Positions 34,564-42,265 of a stretch of 42,265 nt of DNA are shown in pieces. The notes beneath the pieces were generated by a model. It searched no databases. It saw only the letters and a list, made by a program, of their open reading frames with translations, and was not told the origin of the DNA. The position numbers and the translations under genes are program-made. This stretch comes from an uncultured Psychroflexus sp. (GTDB taxonomy: Bacteria; Bacteroidota; Bacteroidia; Flavobacteriales; Flavobacteriaceae): the NCBI GenBank assembly GCA_913062845.1, contig CAJXVZ010000025.1, positions 1 through 42,265 of the forward strand, written 5' to 3'. How positions within the stretch are numbered: the first letter of the stretch is position 1; every line of letters starts with the position of its first letter.

Positions 34564-37173
34564 TTGAAATTACTACAAAAACACTTCATCATAACTTGCG
34601 TATTACTCATAGCAGTGATGTCATGTTCAACCCAAAAGAACAAGTTTCTGAACAAGAACTGGCATGCTATGAATACATATTACAATGCCATTTATAATGG
34701 AAATTTGGCTATTGGTAATGGTATTCAGGGCGTGGTGAGAAATTATCCTGAGAATTACTGGGAAATCCTTCCTGTGGAAAGAATGCAGGAAGCTCCGCCC
34801 CAAAAGGATATTTTTGATACCGAATCCCAACAGGAAGAAGCCAAAAATCCCGATTTTAAACGTGCAGAACAAAAAGCGGTAAAAGCCATTCAGAAGCATG
34901 CCATGTTTATTGAGGGTGAAGAGCGTAACTTTCAAATGGATGAAACATTTATCCTTCTCGGAAAAGCCAGATACCATGGTCACAGGTATATTCAGGCTAA
35001 GGATGCATTCCTTTATGTCTTAAACCATTATCCGGAAAGCAGCGAAATTGTTGAAGCTAAGATCTGGACAGAAAAGGTAAATATGCGCCTAAAATACTAT
35101 GATCTGGCATTAAAAAATCTTTTAAAGATCAAACAGGAATATCCTGATTTGGATGATGAATACAAAACTCACCTGCATAGTATTCTGGCAGAAGCCTATA
35201 TTCTTAATGAGAAGCCCGAAAGTGCCATAGATCCGCTTAATAAAGCCATATATTACGCTGACTCGGATACCCTAAAAGGCAGATTACTTTACATCAAAGC
35301 ACAGCTGTTTAACAGGCTGGAACAGAAAGACAGTGCCAATTACACTTTTCAAAAAATCATCGATCTCAACCGAAGATCACCAAGAACCTACATGATACAT
35401 GCAAGACTTGAGCAGATCAAAAATATAGATAAGGATACTGTAAGTTATGCCGGCATGCAGGCGAGGTATAATGAGTTAATTGAAAACCGGGAAAACCGTC
35501 CTTTTTTGGATTTTATATATTTCGATTATGCGGAATACCACAATCAAATAGACTCTATAGATCTTGCTATAGATCTGTATAATAAATCACTGAAAAGACA
35601 ACCTAAGGATCCTTATTTGTATTCAAGAGATTATTTAAGGCTTGCTGATATATATTTTGACAGAAATAATTATAAAACAGCAGGCGCATACTACGACAGC
35701 ACATTAACAAAACTGGATCAAGCAAAAAGAGAATACAGGCTTATTTCCAAAAAGAGAGAAAACCTTGAAGATGTCATCAAGTATGAAGGTATTGCTAATG
35801 AAAAAGACAGTATTCTGGATCTTGTTGAAATGACGAAAGAAGAACGGGTAACTTTCTTTGAAAATTATATTGAAAAACTCAAGGAAGAAGCCAAGAGTGT
35901 TTTTTCTCAAAAATCTGCTTCACGAATGGCTTTAGGTGGAAACCAGGCTGGAAGGCAAAGATCATCTCTGTCAAACCCAGGCTTAGCAGCCTCTAACCGC
36001 AGCAAAACCTCTCCTTCAATGAATTCCGGAAGAGCGAATTCAGAAGGAACAGGCTTTTTCTTTTACGATAATAACCAGACTCAAAAAGGCTTACTAACTT
36101 TTAAACAGACCTGGGGTAACATACCGCTTACTGATAACTGGAAGTATGGCGGCACAAGAATGCAAAGCAGTGAAGGAGAAGAAGGGGAAGAAGAAGAGAC
36201 GGATCCTTTTGCAAATGATCCAACTTATCAAACTGATACATACATTTCCCAAATTCCAACCGACCAAAATATAATTGATACGCTCTGGATTGACAGGAAT
36301 TTTGCCTACTATCAATTAGGTGTGATTTATAAGGAGAAGTTCAAAGAATATGAATTGGCTAAAAACAAGTTTGAAGATCTTCTCGAAAGTGACCCTGAGG
36401 AAAGATTAATTCTTCCCAGTATTTACAATCTTTATCTCATTGCAGAAGAAATGGGAGATATTTCTGAAAAGAACAAATGGAAAAACAAAATATTAAATGA
36501 GCATCCGGACAGTGAATATGCTACGCTGCTACTTAACCCGGAAGCCTTAAAAGAAAGTGAGAATAATCCACTTAATATTTATAAACGCCTTTACAAGGAC
36601 TATGAAAACAAGCGTTACGCCTATGTTGTAAAAGAAGCCGGAGCCAACGCCCAAAAATTTATAGGCAGACCCATAGCTCCAAAATTTGAATTGCTAAAGG
36701 CTTATGCTATTGCAAAGATTGAAGGCTCTCAGGCTTATAAAGAAGCACTGAATTATGTGGCATTGACTTATCCACAATCTGATGAGGGAAAATATGCCCA
36801 AAAGCGTTACAATGAACTGAGAAACCTAAAGCCCAACTCATTCCTGCCGGATAATGATCACCAGAGCTATAAATTGATATATTACTTTTCAGACGATGCA
36901 GTGATGGAAGATTTTATGCCTCAGTTAGAAAATGGTTTGGATTCTTTGGACTATGATTTTAAAATAACACAAGAGACCTATAATTCCTCACAGAAATTTG
37001 TTGTTTTAGATGGACTAGGGAGTTTGTTAGGAGCTCAGGGTCTGGCTGAAATTTTAATTAAAGAAAAACTTTTATCCAAAGAATTTGATTATTTTGCGAT
37101 TTCTGAAGAAAATTACAGTATAATTCAGATTTACAAAAACCTTGATGAATATCTAAATCAATTAAATAAATAA
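34564..37173 (+). CDS. sprE: SprE/PorW-like TPR lipoprotein of gliding motility and type IX secretion
   Basis: 869 residues. The N-terminus FLNKNWHAMNTYYNAIYNGNLAIGNG...NYWEILPVERM matches SprE/PorW as I know it. The signal ends IAVMSC (lipobox Cys21). TPR-type helical repeats fill about 120-400, then a Ser/Asn-rich low-complexity linker (about 455-500), an acidic run EGEEGEEEETD, and more helical repeats to the end. The start is TTG 34564: an in-frame TAG lies just upstream and the next ATG would cut the signal peptide. SprE is needed for type IX secretion and gliding in Flavobacterium. It is 2 bp from the bactofilin gene, so the two form an operon. Confidence 0.88.
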   Translation: MKLLQKHFIITCVLLIAVMSCSTQKNKFLNKNWHAMNTYYNAIYNGNLAIGNGIQGVVRNYPENYWEILPVERMQEAPPQKDIFDTESQQEEAKNPDFKRAEQKAVKAIQKHAMFIEGEERNFQMDETFILLGKARYHGHRYIQAKDAFLYVLNHYPESSEIVEAKIWTEKVNMRLKYYDLALKNLLKIKQEYPDLDDEYKTHLHSILAEAYILNEKPESAIDPLNKAIYYADSDTLKGRLLYIKAQLFNRLEQKDSANYTFQKIIDLNRRSPRTYMIHARLEQIKNIDKDTVSYAGMQARYNELIENRENRPFLDFIYFDYAEYHNQIDSIDLAIDLYNKSLKRQPKDPYLYSRDYLRLADIYFDRNNYKTAGAYYDSTLTKLDQAKREYRLISKKRENLEDVIKYEGIANEKDSILDLVEMTKEERVTFFENYIEKLKEEAKSVFSQKSASRMALGGNQAGRQRSSLSNPGLAASNRSKTSPSMNSGRANSEGTGFFFYDNNQTQKGLLTFKQTWGNIPLTDNWKYGGTRMQSSEGEEGEEEETDPFANDPTYQTDTYISQIPTDQNIIDTLWIDRNFAYYQLGVIYKEKFKEYELAKNKFEDLLESDPEERLILPSIYNLYLIAEEMGDISEKNKWKNKILNEHPDSEYATLLLNPEALKESENNPLNIYKRLYKDYENKRYAYVVKEAGANAQKFIGRPIAPKFELLKAYAIAKIEGSQAYKEALNYVALTYPQSDEGKYAQKRYNELRNLKPNSFLPDNDHQSYKLIYYFSDDAVMEDFMPQLENGLDSLDYDFKITQETYNSSQKFVVLDGLGSLLGAQGLAEILIKEKLLSKEFDYFAISEENYSIIQIYKNLDEYLNQLNK

Positions 37174-37175
37174 TC

Positions 37176-37613
37176 ATGTTTTCAGACAAAAATAAAAAGC
37201 CTGACTTTTCTAAAGAGCAAAATAAAAAGCCTAACTTTTCTAAAGAGCAAAATAAAATTGCGCAAGGCACTACATTTAAAGGAGACATAACCTCAGAAGG
37301 TAGTTTTAGAGTAGAAGGAGAACTAATAGGTAACCTAAACATAAAAGGTAAAGTAGTTATAGGAGAAACCGGAGTTATAGATGGCGAGGTGATCTGTGAA
37401 AGTGCAGATATTGAAGGAACTTTTAAAGGTAAACTCAAGGTCAATATATGTCACTTTAAAAATTCAGCTCGAATTTCAGGTGAGGTTGTTACAGATGAAC
37501 TGGTTGTAGACGCAGGTGCATCATTCAATGCCACTTGCCAGATGTCTGGAGCTCTTAAAACGCCAGAAGATGGGCAAAAAGAAGCCAAAAAACAACAAAC
37601 AAAGACCGCGTAA
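37176..37613 (+). CDS. Bactofilin (polymer-forming cytoskeletal protein)
   Basis: 145 residues. The central beta-helical bactofilin domain (about 27-125) shows the short repeated turns IAQGTTFKGDITSEGSFRVEGELIGNLNIKGKVVIGETG...IDGEVICESADIEGTFKGKL. The N-terminal tail contains a duplicated unit KKPDFSKEQN/KKPNFSKEQN encoded by a 27-bp tandem repeat (about 37192-37251). Bactofilins self-assemble into filaments near the membrane. The gene starts 2 bp after sprE, and its last 44 bp overlap the start of atpZ, so it bridges the secretion gene and the ATP synthase cluster. Confidence 0.92.
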   Translation: MFSDKNKKPDFSKEQNKKPNFSKEQNKIAQGTTFKGDITSEGSFRVEGELIGNLNIKGKVVIGETGVIDGEVICESADIEGTFKGKLKVNICHFKNSARISGEVVTDELVVDAGASFNATCQMSGALKTPEDGQKEAKKQQTKTA

Positions 37614-37803
37614 TCGTTGGGTGATTCTCACAGGTGCCGGTATACAAATGGGCGTTATTATCTTTGTTTGTGCCTATATTGGTAAAAAATTAGATACAAA
37701 ATTCGATACTAGTATTTCCTGGTTTACTTTAGGTTTTATACTGTTTGGAATATTTGCCAGCCTTTATTTGCTATTAAAACAAATTAAGGATTTAGATAAT
37801 TGA
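37570..37803 (+). CDS. atpZ: AtpZ/AtpI-family protein
   Basis: 77 residues from ATG 37570 (MGKKKPKNNKQRPRNRWVIL). A longer frame from 37516 would only add sequence out of phase with the end of the bactofilin. Basic N-terminus, then two membrane segments (VILTGAGIQMGVIIFVCAYIG and WFTLGFILFGIFASLYLLL). It is the small membrane protein found at the head of ATP synthase operons, involved in assembly or cation supply. It overlaps the bactofilin gene by 44 bp. Confidence 0.88.
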   Translation: MGKKKPKNNKQRPRNRWVILTGAGIQMGVIIFVCAYIGKKLDTKFDTSISWFTLGFILFGIFASLYLLLKQIKDLDN

Positions 37804-38180
37804 AATTGCAAAACAAAAAAGTATTACTTCAATTTTTTGGAATCCTCATAATAGGATTAGTTCCGGCTTACTTTATTCAAATGTCATGGGGCAATAAAGT
37901 TGATGGCCTTAATCTAGGTTTTACTTATATTTTTAACCTGATTTTTACTTTACCTTTTGTAATAATCATTTCTCTATTATTGGATAAGTTGAAGAGAAAT
38001 ATTGGATTTATTTTTTTGGGTATAGGTTTGTTGAAGATTATTGTCTTTTTAACTTACACAAAATTGAAAGGAGTAGATGTTAACAGAGATAATTTCTTAA
38101 TGTTTTTTGTGCCTTATTTCATCTGTGTTTTCGCCGAAGTTTTTGTTTTAAGTAAATACCTGAACAGAGCTGATTTTTAA
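37800..38180 (+). CDS. DUF6168-like four-helix membrane protein
   Basis: 126 residues with four predicted membrane segments (about 8-27, 39-60, 66-86 and 98-120) and little else. It starts with TTG at 37800, overlapping the TGA stop of atpZ by 4 bp (TTGA), so translation is coupled. It sits between atpZ and atpB, as is usual in flavobacterial ATP synthase clusters, where it takes the position of AtpI-like proteins in other bacteria. I infer a role in assembly of the membrane sector; function unproven. Confidence 0.75.
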   Translation: MKLQNKKVLLQFFGILIIGLVPAYFIQMSWGNKVDGLNLGFTYIFNLIFTLPFVIIISLLLDKLKRNIGFIFLGIGLLKIIVFLTYTKLKGVDVNRDNFLMFFVPYFICVFAEVFVLSKYLNRADF

Positions 38181-38239
38181 AGTCAAAATTTCCAAAATAA
38201 AAATTGTTTGAAAACAGAATATAGATTTAATTTTTTATT

Positions 38240-38247
38240 TACTTTTG
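38240..38247 (+). promoter_or_regulatory. -7 promoter box of atpB
   Basis: TACTTTTG (TAnnTTTG), 26 bp upstream of the atpB ATG at 38274. It supports that start over the in-frame TTG at 38208, which would place the promoter inside the coding sequence. Confidence 0.6.
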
Positions 38248-38273
38248 CACCCAAATTGAGCAAAGCTATTTTT

Positions 38274-39380
38274 ATGCAATTTATAACTCGAGTTTGTTTA
38301 TTAGCTATTATGATTTTAGCTAATTCCTGGCTAGGTTTAGCAAAGTCCGAAGGTGACAAAGATGATCAGGGTCACGGCGGAAAAGTTAATACAGAAGAAG
38401 AGGTTGAAGCTTACATAGATCATCACCTTGACGATTCTCATTATTTCAATTTGTTCTCAGACGGAGAAACAGGGGAGCATTTTGGTATTCCTTTGCCAGT
38501 CATTATTTACGATTTTGATAATGGATTGCATTTCTTTTCATCATCTAAATTTCACCACGGTGAGGATTTGGTAGAAATTGACGGTCAGCATTACAAATTA
38601 TACCACAGTAAGATATACAAAACGGATGCTGAAGGCACTATAACATACGATGAGGAAGGATTTGTAGAAAATGAAAAACCCCTTGATTTTTCTATCACAA
38701 AAAACCTGATCGGAATGATATTAGCCTCTGTGCTTTTACTTTGGATGTTCACAAGTCTCGCTAAATCATACAAAAAAGGTCAAATTCCTACAGGCTTTGG
38801 TCGTGCTCTTGAGCCACTAGTGATTTACGTAAGAGATGATATTGCAAAACCCAATATTGGTCCCAAGTACAAAAAGTACATGTCTTTTCTTTTGACTGTG
38901 TTCTTTTTCATTTGGATATTGAATCTTTTAGGGATGACACCACTCGGGTTTAATGTGACAGGTAACATTGCTGTTACATTTGCCTTAGCTCTTGTAACTT
39001 TCATAATAGTTCAGTTTAGTGGTAATAAGGATTACTGGAAACACATATTCTGGATGCCGGGCGTACCAATTCCAATGAAAATAGTATTAATGCCGATTGA
39101 GATCCTTGGTATGTTTACAAAACCATTTGCGCTTATGATACGTCTGTTTGCAAACATGACTGCAGGACACGTTGTGATCATGAGCTTATTAGGGCTTATA
39201 GTTATTATGCAAAACTGGATTGCCGGTCCGGCCTTTTTCGGTTTTACAATTATGATCTCAGTGATTGAGTTGTTGGTTGCATTTTTACAAGCCTATATTT
39301 TTACCTTATTAAGTGCATTGTATATTGGTATGGCTGTTGAAGAACATGATGATCATGGCGATGACGTACCGGTAGTATAA
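38274..39380 (+). CDS. atpB: ATP synthase F0 subunit a
   Basis: 368 residues from ATG 38274. A signal-like N-terminal segment is followed by a His/Asp-rich periplasmic extension of about 130 residues (HHLDDSHYF, KFHHGEDL), typical of Bacteroidota subunit a. The membrane helices follow, with the essential arginine in MIRLFANMTAGHVV, and a His/Asp-rich tail (EEHDDHGDDVPVV). With the c-ring it forms the proton half-channels in the inner membrane. First gene of the F0F1 set behind its own promoter. Confidence 0.95.
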   Translation: MQFITRVCLLAIMILANSWLGLAKSEGDKDDQGHGGKVNTEEEVEAYIDHHLDDSHYFNLFSDGETGEHFGIPLPVIIYDFDNGLHFFSSSKFHHGEDLVEIDGQHYKLYHSKIYKTDAEGTITYDEEGFVENEKPLDFSITKNLIGMILASVLLLWMFTSLAKSYKKGQIPTGFGRALEPLVIYVRDDIAKPNIGPKYKKYMSFLLTVFFFIWILNLLGMTPLGFNVTGNIAVTFALALVTFIIVQFSGNKDYWKHIFWMPGVPIPMKIVLMPIEILGMFTKPFALMIRLFANMTAGHVVIMSLLGLIVIMQNWIAGPAFFGFTIMISVIELLVAFLQAYIFTLLSALYIGMAVEEHDDHGDDVPVV

Positions 39381-39418
39381 AATATTTGAATTGAAGTTTA
39401 ATTTTTAAATAGTTAATT

Positions 39419-39610
39419 ATGGAAATCCCAGTAATGGTAGGTGCAGGTTTAGTAATCATTGGAGCAGGTATCGGTCTTGGTAAGATCGGAGGTGCTGCTA
39501 TGGAAGCTATTGCCCGTCAACCTGAAGCAACAGGAAAAATTCAAACAGCGATGATTATCATTGCTGCCCTTTTAGAAGGTGTTGCATTTGCTGCATTATT
39601 TGCAGTGTAA
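39419..39610 (+). CDS. atpE: ATP synthase F0 subunit c
   Basis: 63 residues in two membrane helices with polar loop ARQPEATGK. The glycine-rich first helix is GAGLVIIGAGIGLGKIGGAA, and the ion-binding glutamate lies in ALLEGVAFAA. The residue matching the sodium-binding glutamine of Na+-type rings is leucine and Glu is followed by Gly, so proton coupling is expected. It is short at the N-terminus compared with E. coli. A hairpin with a T-rich tail follows the gene. Confidence 0.96.
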   Translation: MEIPVMVGAGLVIIGAGIGLGKIGGAAMEAIARQPEATGKIQTAMIIIAALLEGVAFAALFAV

Positions 39611-39616
39611 AAAACT

Positions 39617-39656
39617 AACTAAGCCTATTAGCGGTTGGCTGTAGGCTTAGTTTTAA
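39617..39656 (+). terminator. Intra-operon hairpin (attenuator) between atpE and atpF
   Basis: AACTAAGCCTA (39617-39627) / TAGGCTTAGTT (39642-39652) with 14-nt loop, followed by TTAATTAAAA. The T tract is interrupted, so a partial terminator or an RNA-end stabiliser is more likely than a full stop. Confidence 0.6.
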
Positions 39657-39681
39657 TTAAAAAATTAAATTCTAAAAACTC

Positions 39682-40179
39682 ATGAAATTAGTTGAAGATT
39701 TCTCATTTGGATTATTTTTCTGGCAGATACTTGTCCTGATAGTCCTTATATTTTTACTGAGAAAATACGCCTGGGGTCCTATTCTGAAATCGCTTAACGA
39801 AAGAGAAGAAGGTATCCAGAAAGCTTTAGACTCGGCTGAAGAAGCCAAAAAGGAAATGCAGAGCCTTAAGGCAGACAATGAAAAGATGAAGCAGGAAGCC
39901 CGTCAGGAACGCGATGCTATGCTTAAAGAGGCACAGCAGATGAAAAAGCAAATGATCAGTGAAGCGGCAGAAGAAGCGGCTAAAAAAGCTGATGATATTA
40001 TAGCAAAAGCTCAAACAGCAATAGAGAGTGAGAAAAAAGCTGCAATAGATGATCTCAGACAGCAAGTTTCTCAATATTCAGTTGAAATTGCTGAAAAAGT
40101 CCTTCAACAGGAACTTAAAGACAAGAAAGAACAACAAAAACTCGTCAATAAATATTTAGAAGACGTAAAGCTTAACTAA
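39682..40179 (+). CDS. atpF: ATP synthase F0 subunit b
   Basis: 165 residues. One N-terminal membrane helix (FGLFFWQILVLIVLIFLL) is followed by a long charged coiled coil rich in Lys, Glu, Ala and Gln that reaches to F1. The length matches the family. It lies 72 bp after atpE, with the hairpin between them, and 6 bp before atpH. Only one b-type gene is seen, so b is presumably a homodimer. Confidence 0.95.
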   Translation: MKLVEDFSFGLFFWQILVLIVLIFLLRKYAWGPILKSLNEREEGIQKALDSAEEAKKEMQSLKADNEKMKQEARQERDAMLKEAQQMKKQMISEAAEEAAKKADDIIAKAQTAIESEKKAAIDDLRQQVSQYSVEIAEKVLQQELKDKKEQQKLVNKYLEDVKLN

Positions 40180-40185
40180 GACCTT

Positions 40186-40716
40186 ATGGGACAACGTGCT
40201 GCAAAACGATATGCTCAGGCAATACTCGATCTGGCCAAAGACCAAAAGTCAATGGACACTTTATTAGAGCAAACTCAGGCCATTCAAAAAGCTATTGATA
40301 ATAATAGTGATCTACGAAGTGTGCTTAATAGTCCTGTCATACAAAACGAAGTTAAATTGAGCATCGTTCAGAATATCTTTAAGTCATTCGACCCTATGTT
40401 GATCAAGCTATTTGAAACACTGGCTGAGAATGAAAGATTTGATCACCTGAAGTGGATTTGTCAGTCTTACGCGAGCATGTACAATAAGTATCACAATATA
40501 CAGGAGGCACATGTAACGTCAGCAATTGAATTAGATTCAAAATCCCTTAAAGCTTTACAAAATCAAATTAAAAAATTAACCGGCGACGAGGCTAAAATTA
40601 CTACCGAAGTTAATGAAGAACTTCTGGGTGGTTTTGTTTTAAAGCTGAATGATTTACAATATGATGCCAGTATATCAGGCCAACTCAATAAGATCAAACG
40701 AAATTTTTATAACTAA
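40186..40716 (+). CDS. atpH: ATP synthase F1 subunit delta
   Basis: 176 residues. The N-terminal helical domain begins GQRAAKRYAQAILDLA. The C-terminal signature VTSAIELDSKSLKALQNQIKKL...INEELLGGFVLKLNDLQYDASISGQLNKIKRNF is typical of OSCP/delta (the window reads VNEELLGGF). It joins the b stalk to the top of F1. Position between atpF and atpA agrees. Confidence 0.94.
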   Translation: MGQRAAKRYAQAILDLAKDQKSMDTLLEQTQAIQKAIDNNSDLRSVLNSPVIQNEVKLSIVQNIFKSFDPMLIKLFETLAENERFDHLKWICQSYASMYNKYHNIQEAHVTSAIELDSKSLKALQNQIKKLTGDEAKITTEVNEELLGGFVLKLNDLQYDASISGQLNKIKRNFYN

Positions 40717-40744
40717 CAGAATTATATTTTAACGCATAATAGTT

Positions 40745-42265
40745 ATGGCAGAAATAAATCCAGCTGAAATTTCAGCAATCATCAAAAAGCAAATATCAGG
40801 TTTTGAAACAAAAGCCTCATTAGATGAAGTTGGTACGGTACTAAATGTTGGTGATGGTATTGCCAATGTTTATGGCCTAACCAATGCTGAATATGGAGAA
40901 TTAGTAGAATTTGAAAGTGGTATGAGCGGAATGGTACTTAACCTGGCTGAAGATAATGTCGGTGTAGTACTTTTTGGGAAATCTACTGAAATCAATGAAG
41001 GTGAAACTGTAAAACGTACCAATAAGATTGCTTCTCTTAAAATCGGTGATGGGATATCCGGACGTGTTGTAAACACATTAGGAAAACCGATTGATGGTAA
41101 AGGTCCTATTGAAGGAGAAACTTTTGATATGCCGATTGAGCGTAAAGCGCCAGGTGTTATTTACAGAGAACCTGTTTCTGAGCCATTACAAACCGGTATA
41201 AAGTCAATAGATGCTATGGTTCCTGTTGGACGTGGTCAGCGGGAATTGGTTATTGGTGACCGTCAGACAGGTAAAACAGCCGTATGTATAGATACTATTC
41301 TTAACCAAAAAGAGTTTTACGATGCAGGAGAGCCTGTATACTGTATTTATGTAGCTGTTGGTCAGAAGGCTTCAACTGTTGCTGGTATCGCAAACTTACT
41401 TGAAGAGAAAGGTGCTCTTGCTTATACTACAATTGTTGCAGCTAACGCATCAGATCCATCCCCAATGCAGGTTTATGCACCATTAGCCGGAGCGGCAATC
41501 GGTGAATATTTCAGAGATACCGGTCGTCCGGCTTTAATTATTTATGATGATTTGTCAAAACAAGCGGTAGCTTACCGTGAGGTATCTTTATTACTTCGTC
41601 GTCCACCAGGTCGTGAGGCTTATCCGGGTGACGTTTTCTATCTACATTCCAGACTATTAGAGCGTGCTGCAAAAATTATCAATGACGATAAGATTGCAGC
41701 GCAAATGAATGATTTACCGGAAGCTTTAAAAGATAAGGTCAAAGGTGGTGGTTCTTTAACAGCTCTTCCAATTATCGAAACTCAAGCGGGTGACGTATCA
41801 GCCTATATTCCAACCAACGTTATTTCGATTACAGACGGTCAGATTTTCTTAACATCAGACTTATTCAACTCTGGTGTGCGTCCTGCGATTGATGTAGGTA
41901 TTTCTGTATCCCGTGTTGGTGGTTCTGCACAGATCAAATCAATGAAAAAAGTAGCCGGTACGCTAAAACTCGACCAGGCGCAATACCGTGAACTTGAAGC
42001 CTTTGCTAAGTTTGGTTCAGATCTGGATGCTGCTACCATGCGTACGATTGAAAAAGGTAAACGTAATGTTGAGTTACTAAAACAGGCAGAATCAGATCCA
42101 TTCCCGGTAGAAGAGCAAATTGCAGTTGTCTATGCTGGTACTAAAAATTTATTGCGTAATGTGCCGGTGGATAAAGTAAAGGAATTTGAAAAAGACTACC
42201 TGACTTATCTTAATGCAAAACACAGAGATGCTTTAGATACACTTAAGTCCGGTAAATTAACTGAC
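40745..42265 (+). CDS. atpA: ATP synthase F1 subunit alpha (3' end outside window)
   Basis: Open from ATG 40745 to the last base: 507 codons without a stop, roughly 20 short of usual. The N-terminal beta-barrel is followed by the P-loop GDRQTGKT (171-178), [25 protein letters not shown], the [12 protein letters not shown] block, and the [10 protein letters not shown] region with the arginine finger. The subunit forms the non-catalytic nucleotide sites of F1. The rest of the operon is not in the window. Confidence 0.97.
   Translation, partial: MAEINPAEISAIIKKQISGFETKASLDEVGTVLNVGDGIANVYGLTNAEYGELVEFESGMSGMVLNLAEDNVGVVLFGKSTEINEGETVKRTNKIASLKIGDGISGRVVNTLGKPIDGKGPIEGETFDMPIERKAPGVIYREPVSEPLQTGIKSIDAMVPVGRGQRELVIGDRQTGKTAVCIDTILNQKEFYDAGEPVYCIYVAVGQKASTVAGIANLLEEKGALAYTTIVAANASDPSPMQVYAPLAGAAIGEYFRDTGRPALIIYDDLSKQAVAYREVSLLLRRPPGREAYPGDVFYLHSRLLERAAKIINDDKIAAQMNDLPEALKDKVKGGGSLTALPIIETQAGDVSAYIPTNVISITDGQIFLTSDLFNSGVRPAIDVGISVSRVGGSAQIKSMKKVAGTLKLDQAQYRELEAFAKFGSDLDAATMRTIEKGKRNVELLKQAESDPFPVEEQIAVVYAGTKNLLRNVPVDKVKEFEKDYLTYLNAKHRDALDTLKSGKLTD

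Noticed and set aside
38208-38273. TTG start 22 codons upstream for atpB
   Set aside because: It would put a good TAnnTTTG promoter inside the coding region and precede the signal-like N-terminus; ATG 38274 fits better.

Overview
The window is an AT-rich chromosomal segment of a member of Bacteroidota, almost certainly the family Flavobacteriaceae. The evidence is the promoter form (TAnnTTTG -7 boxes ahead of many genes), a SprE/PorW-type gliding and type IX secretion lipoprotein, a PiT phosphate transporter with the flavobacterial C-terminal extension, SusC-type plug and carboxypeptidase-D-like domains, and the gene order sprE - bactofilin - atpZ - atpB - atpE - atpF - atpH - atpA. The genus cannot be named from the sequence alone.

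Layout. 1-691: 3' end of a PiT phosphate transporter. 767-1475: a tRNA-Val(UAC)/tRNA-Val(GAC) locus crowded with partial tRNA copies. 1786-8771 and on to 10783: a Dabb lipoprotein, glycerate kinase, a GNAT/nitrilase fusion, a flavin reductase, a cNMP/CBS/nucleotidyltransferase protein with its DEDDh exonuclease, and a serine-hydrolase lipoprotein. 10831-13420: a TonB-dependent receptor under a TPP riboswitch with a terminator. 13580-14761: an AAA/DUF4143-type ATPase. 14883-15626: a tRNA-Leu(UAG) locus with partial copies and a GIY-YIG nuclease gene. 15651-18558: a small lipoprotein, a sugar porter and a GH16 glucanase-like lipoprotein. 19045-22132: a sensor kinase broken by an in-frame stop, and a response regulator. 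22148-26136: a methionine operon (metY, then a metX-hom fusion) under a SAM-I riboswitch. 26225-28323: GH100 invertase and a PfkB (probably fructose) kinase. 28387-34332: a giant alpha-2-macroglobulin protein carrying an embedded TonB plug. 34564-42265: sprE, bactofilin and the F1Fo ATP synthase operon, running off the end inside atpA.

The most unusual signal is not a protein gene. At both tRNA loci the intact tRNA gene is flanked by tandem partial copies of itself. Upstream copies (5' half; exact periods of 57 and 102 bp) have the D-loop replaced by a short perfect palindrome. Downstream copies (3' half, usually with the terminator) have the T-loop replaced by a palindrome. An intact gene always remains between promoter and terminator. 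One 16-nt palindrome found in these T-loop inserts also forms the distal part of P3 in the SAM-I riboswitch about 25 kb away. At the Leu locus a small GIY-YIG nuclease gene lies exactly between the real tRNA 3' end plus terminator and a palindrome-bearing copy of that end. I read this as a candidate undescribed palindromic element that enters loops of structured-RNA genes while duplicating flanking sequence, possibly with the GIY-YIG nuclease as its enzyme. That link is inference.

Two genes deserve checking against raw reads: the sensor kinase (TAA at 20104) and the metX-hom fusion, where one A fewer in an A7 run would give two genes with an ATGA overlap.
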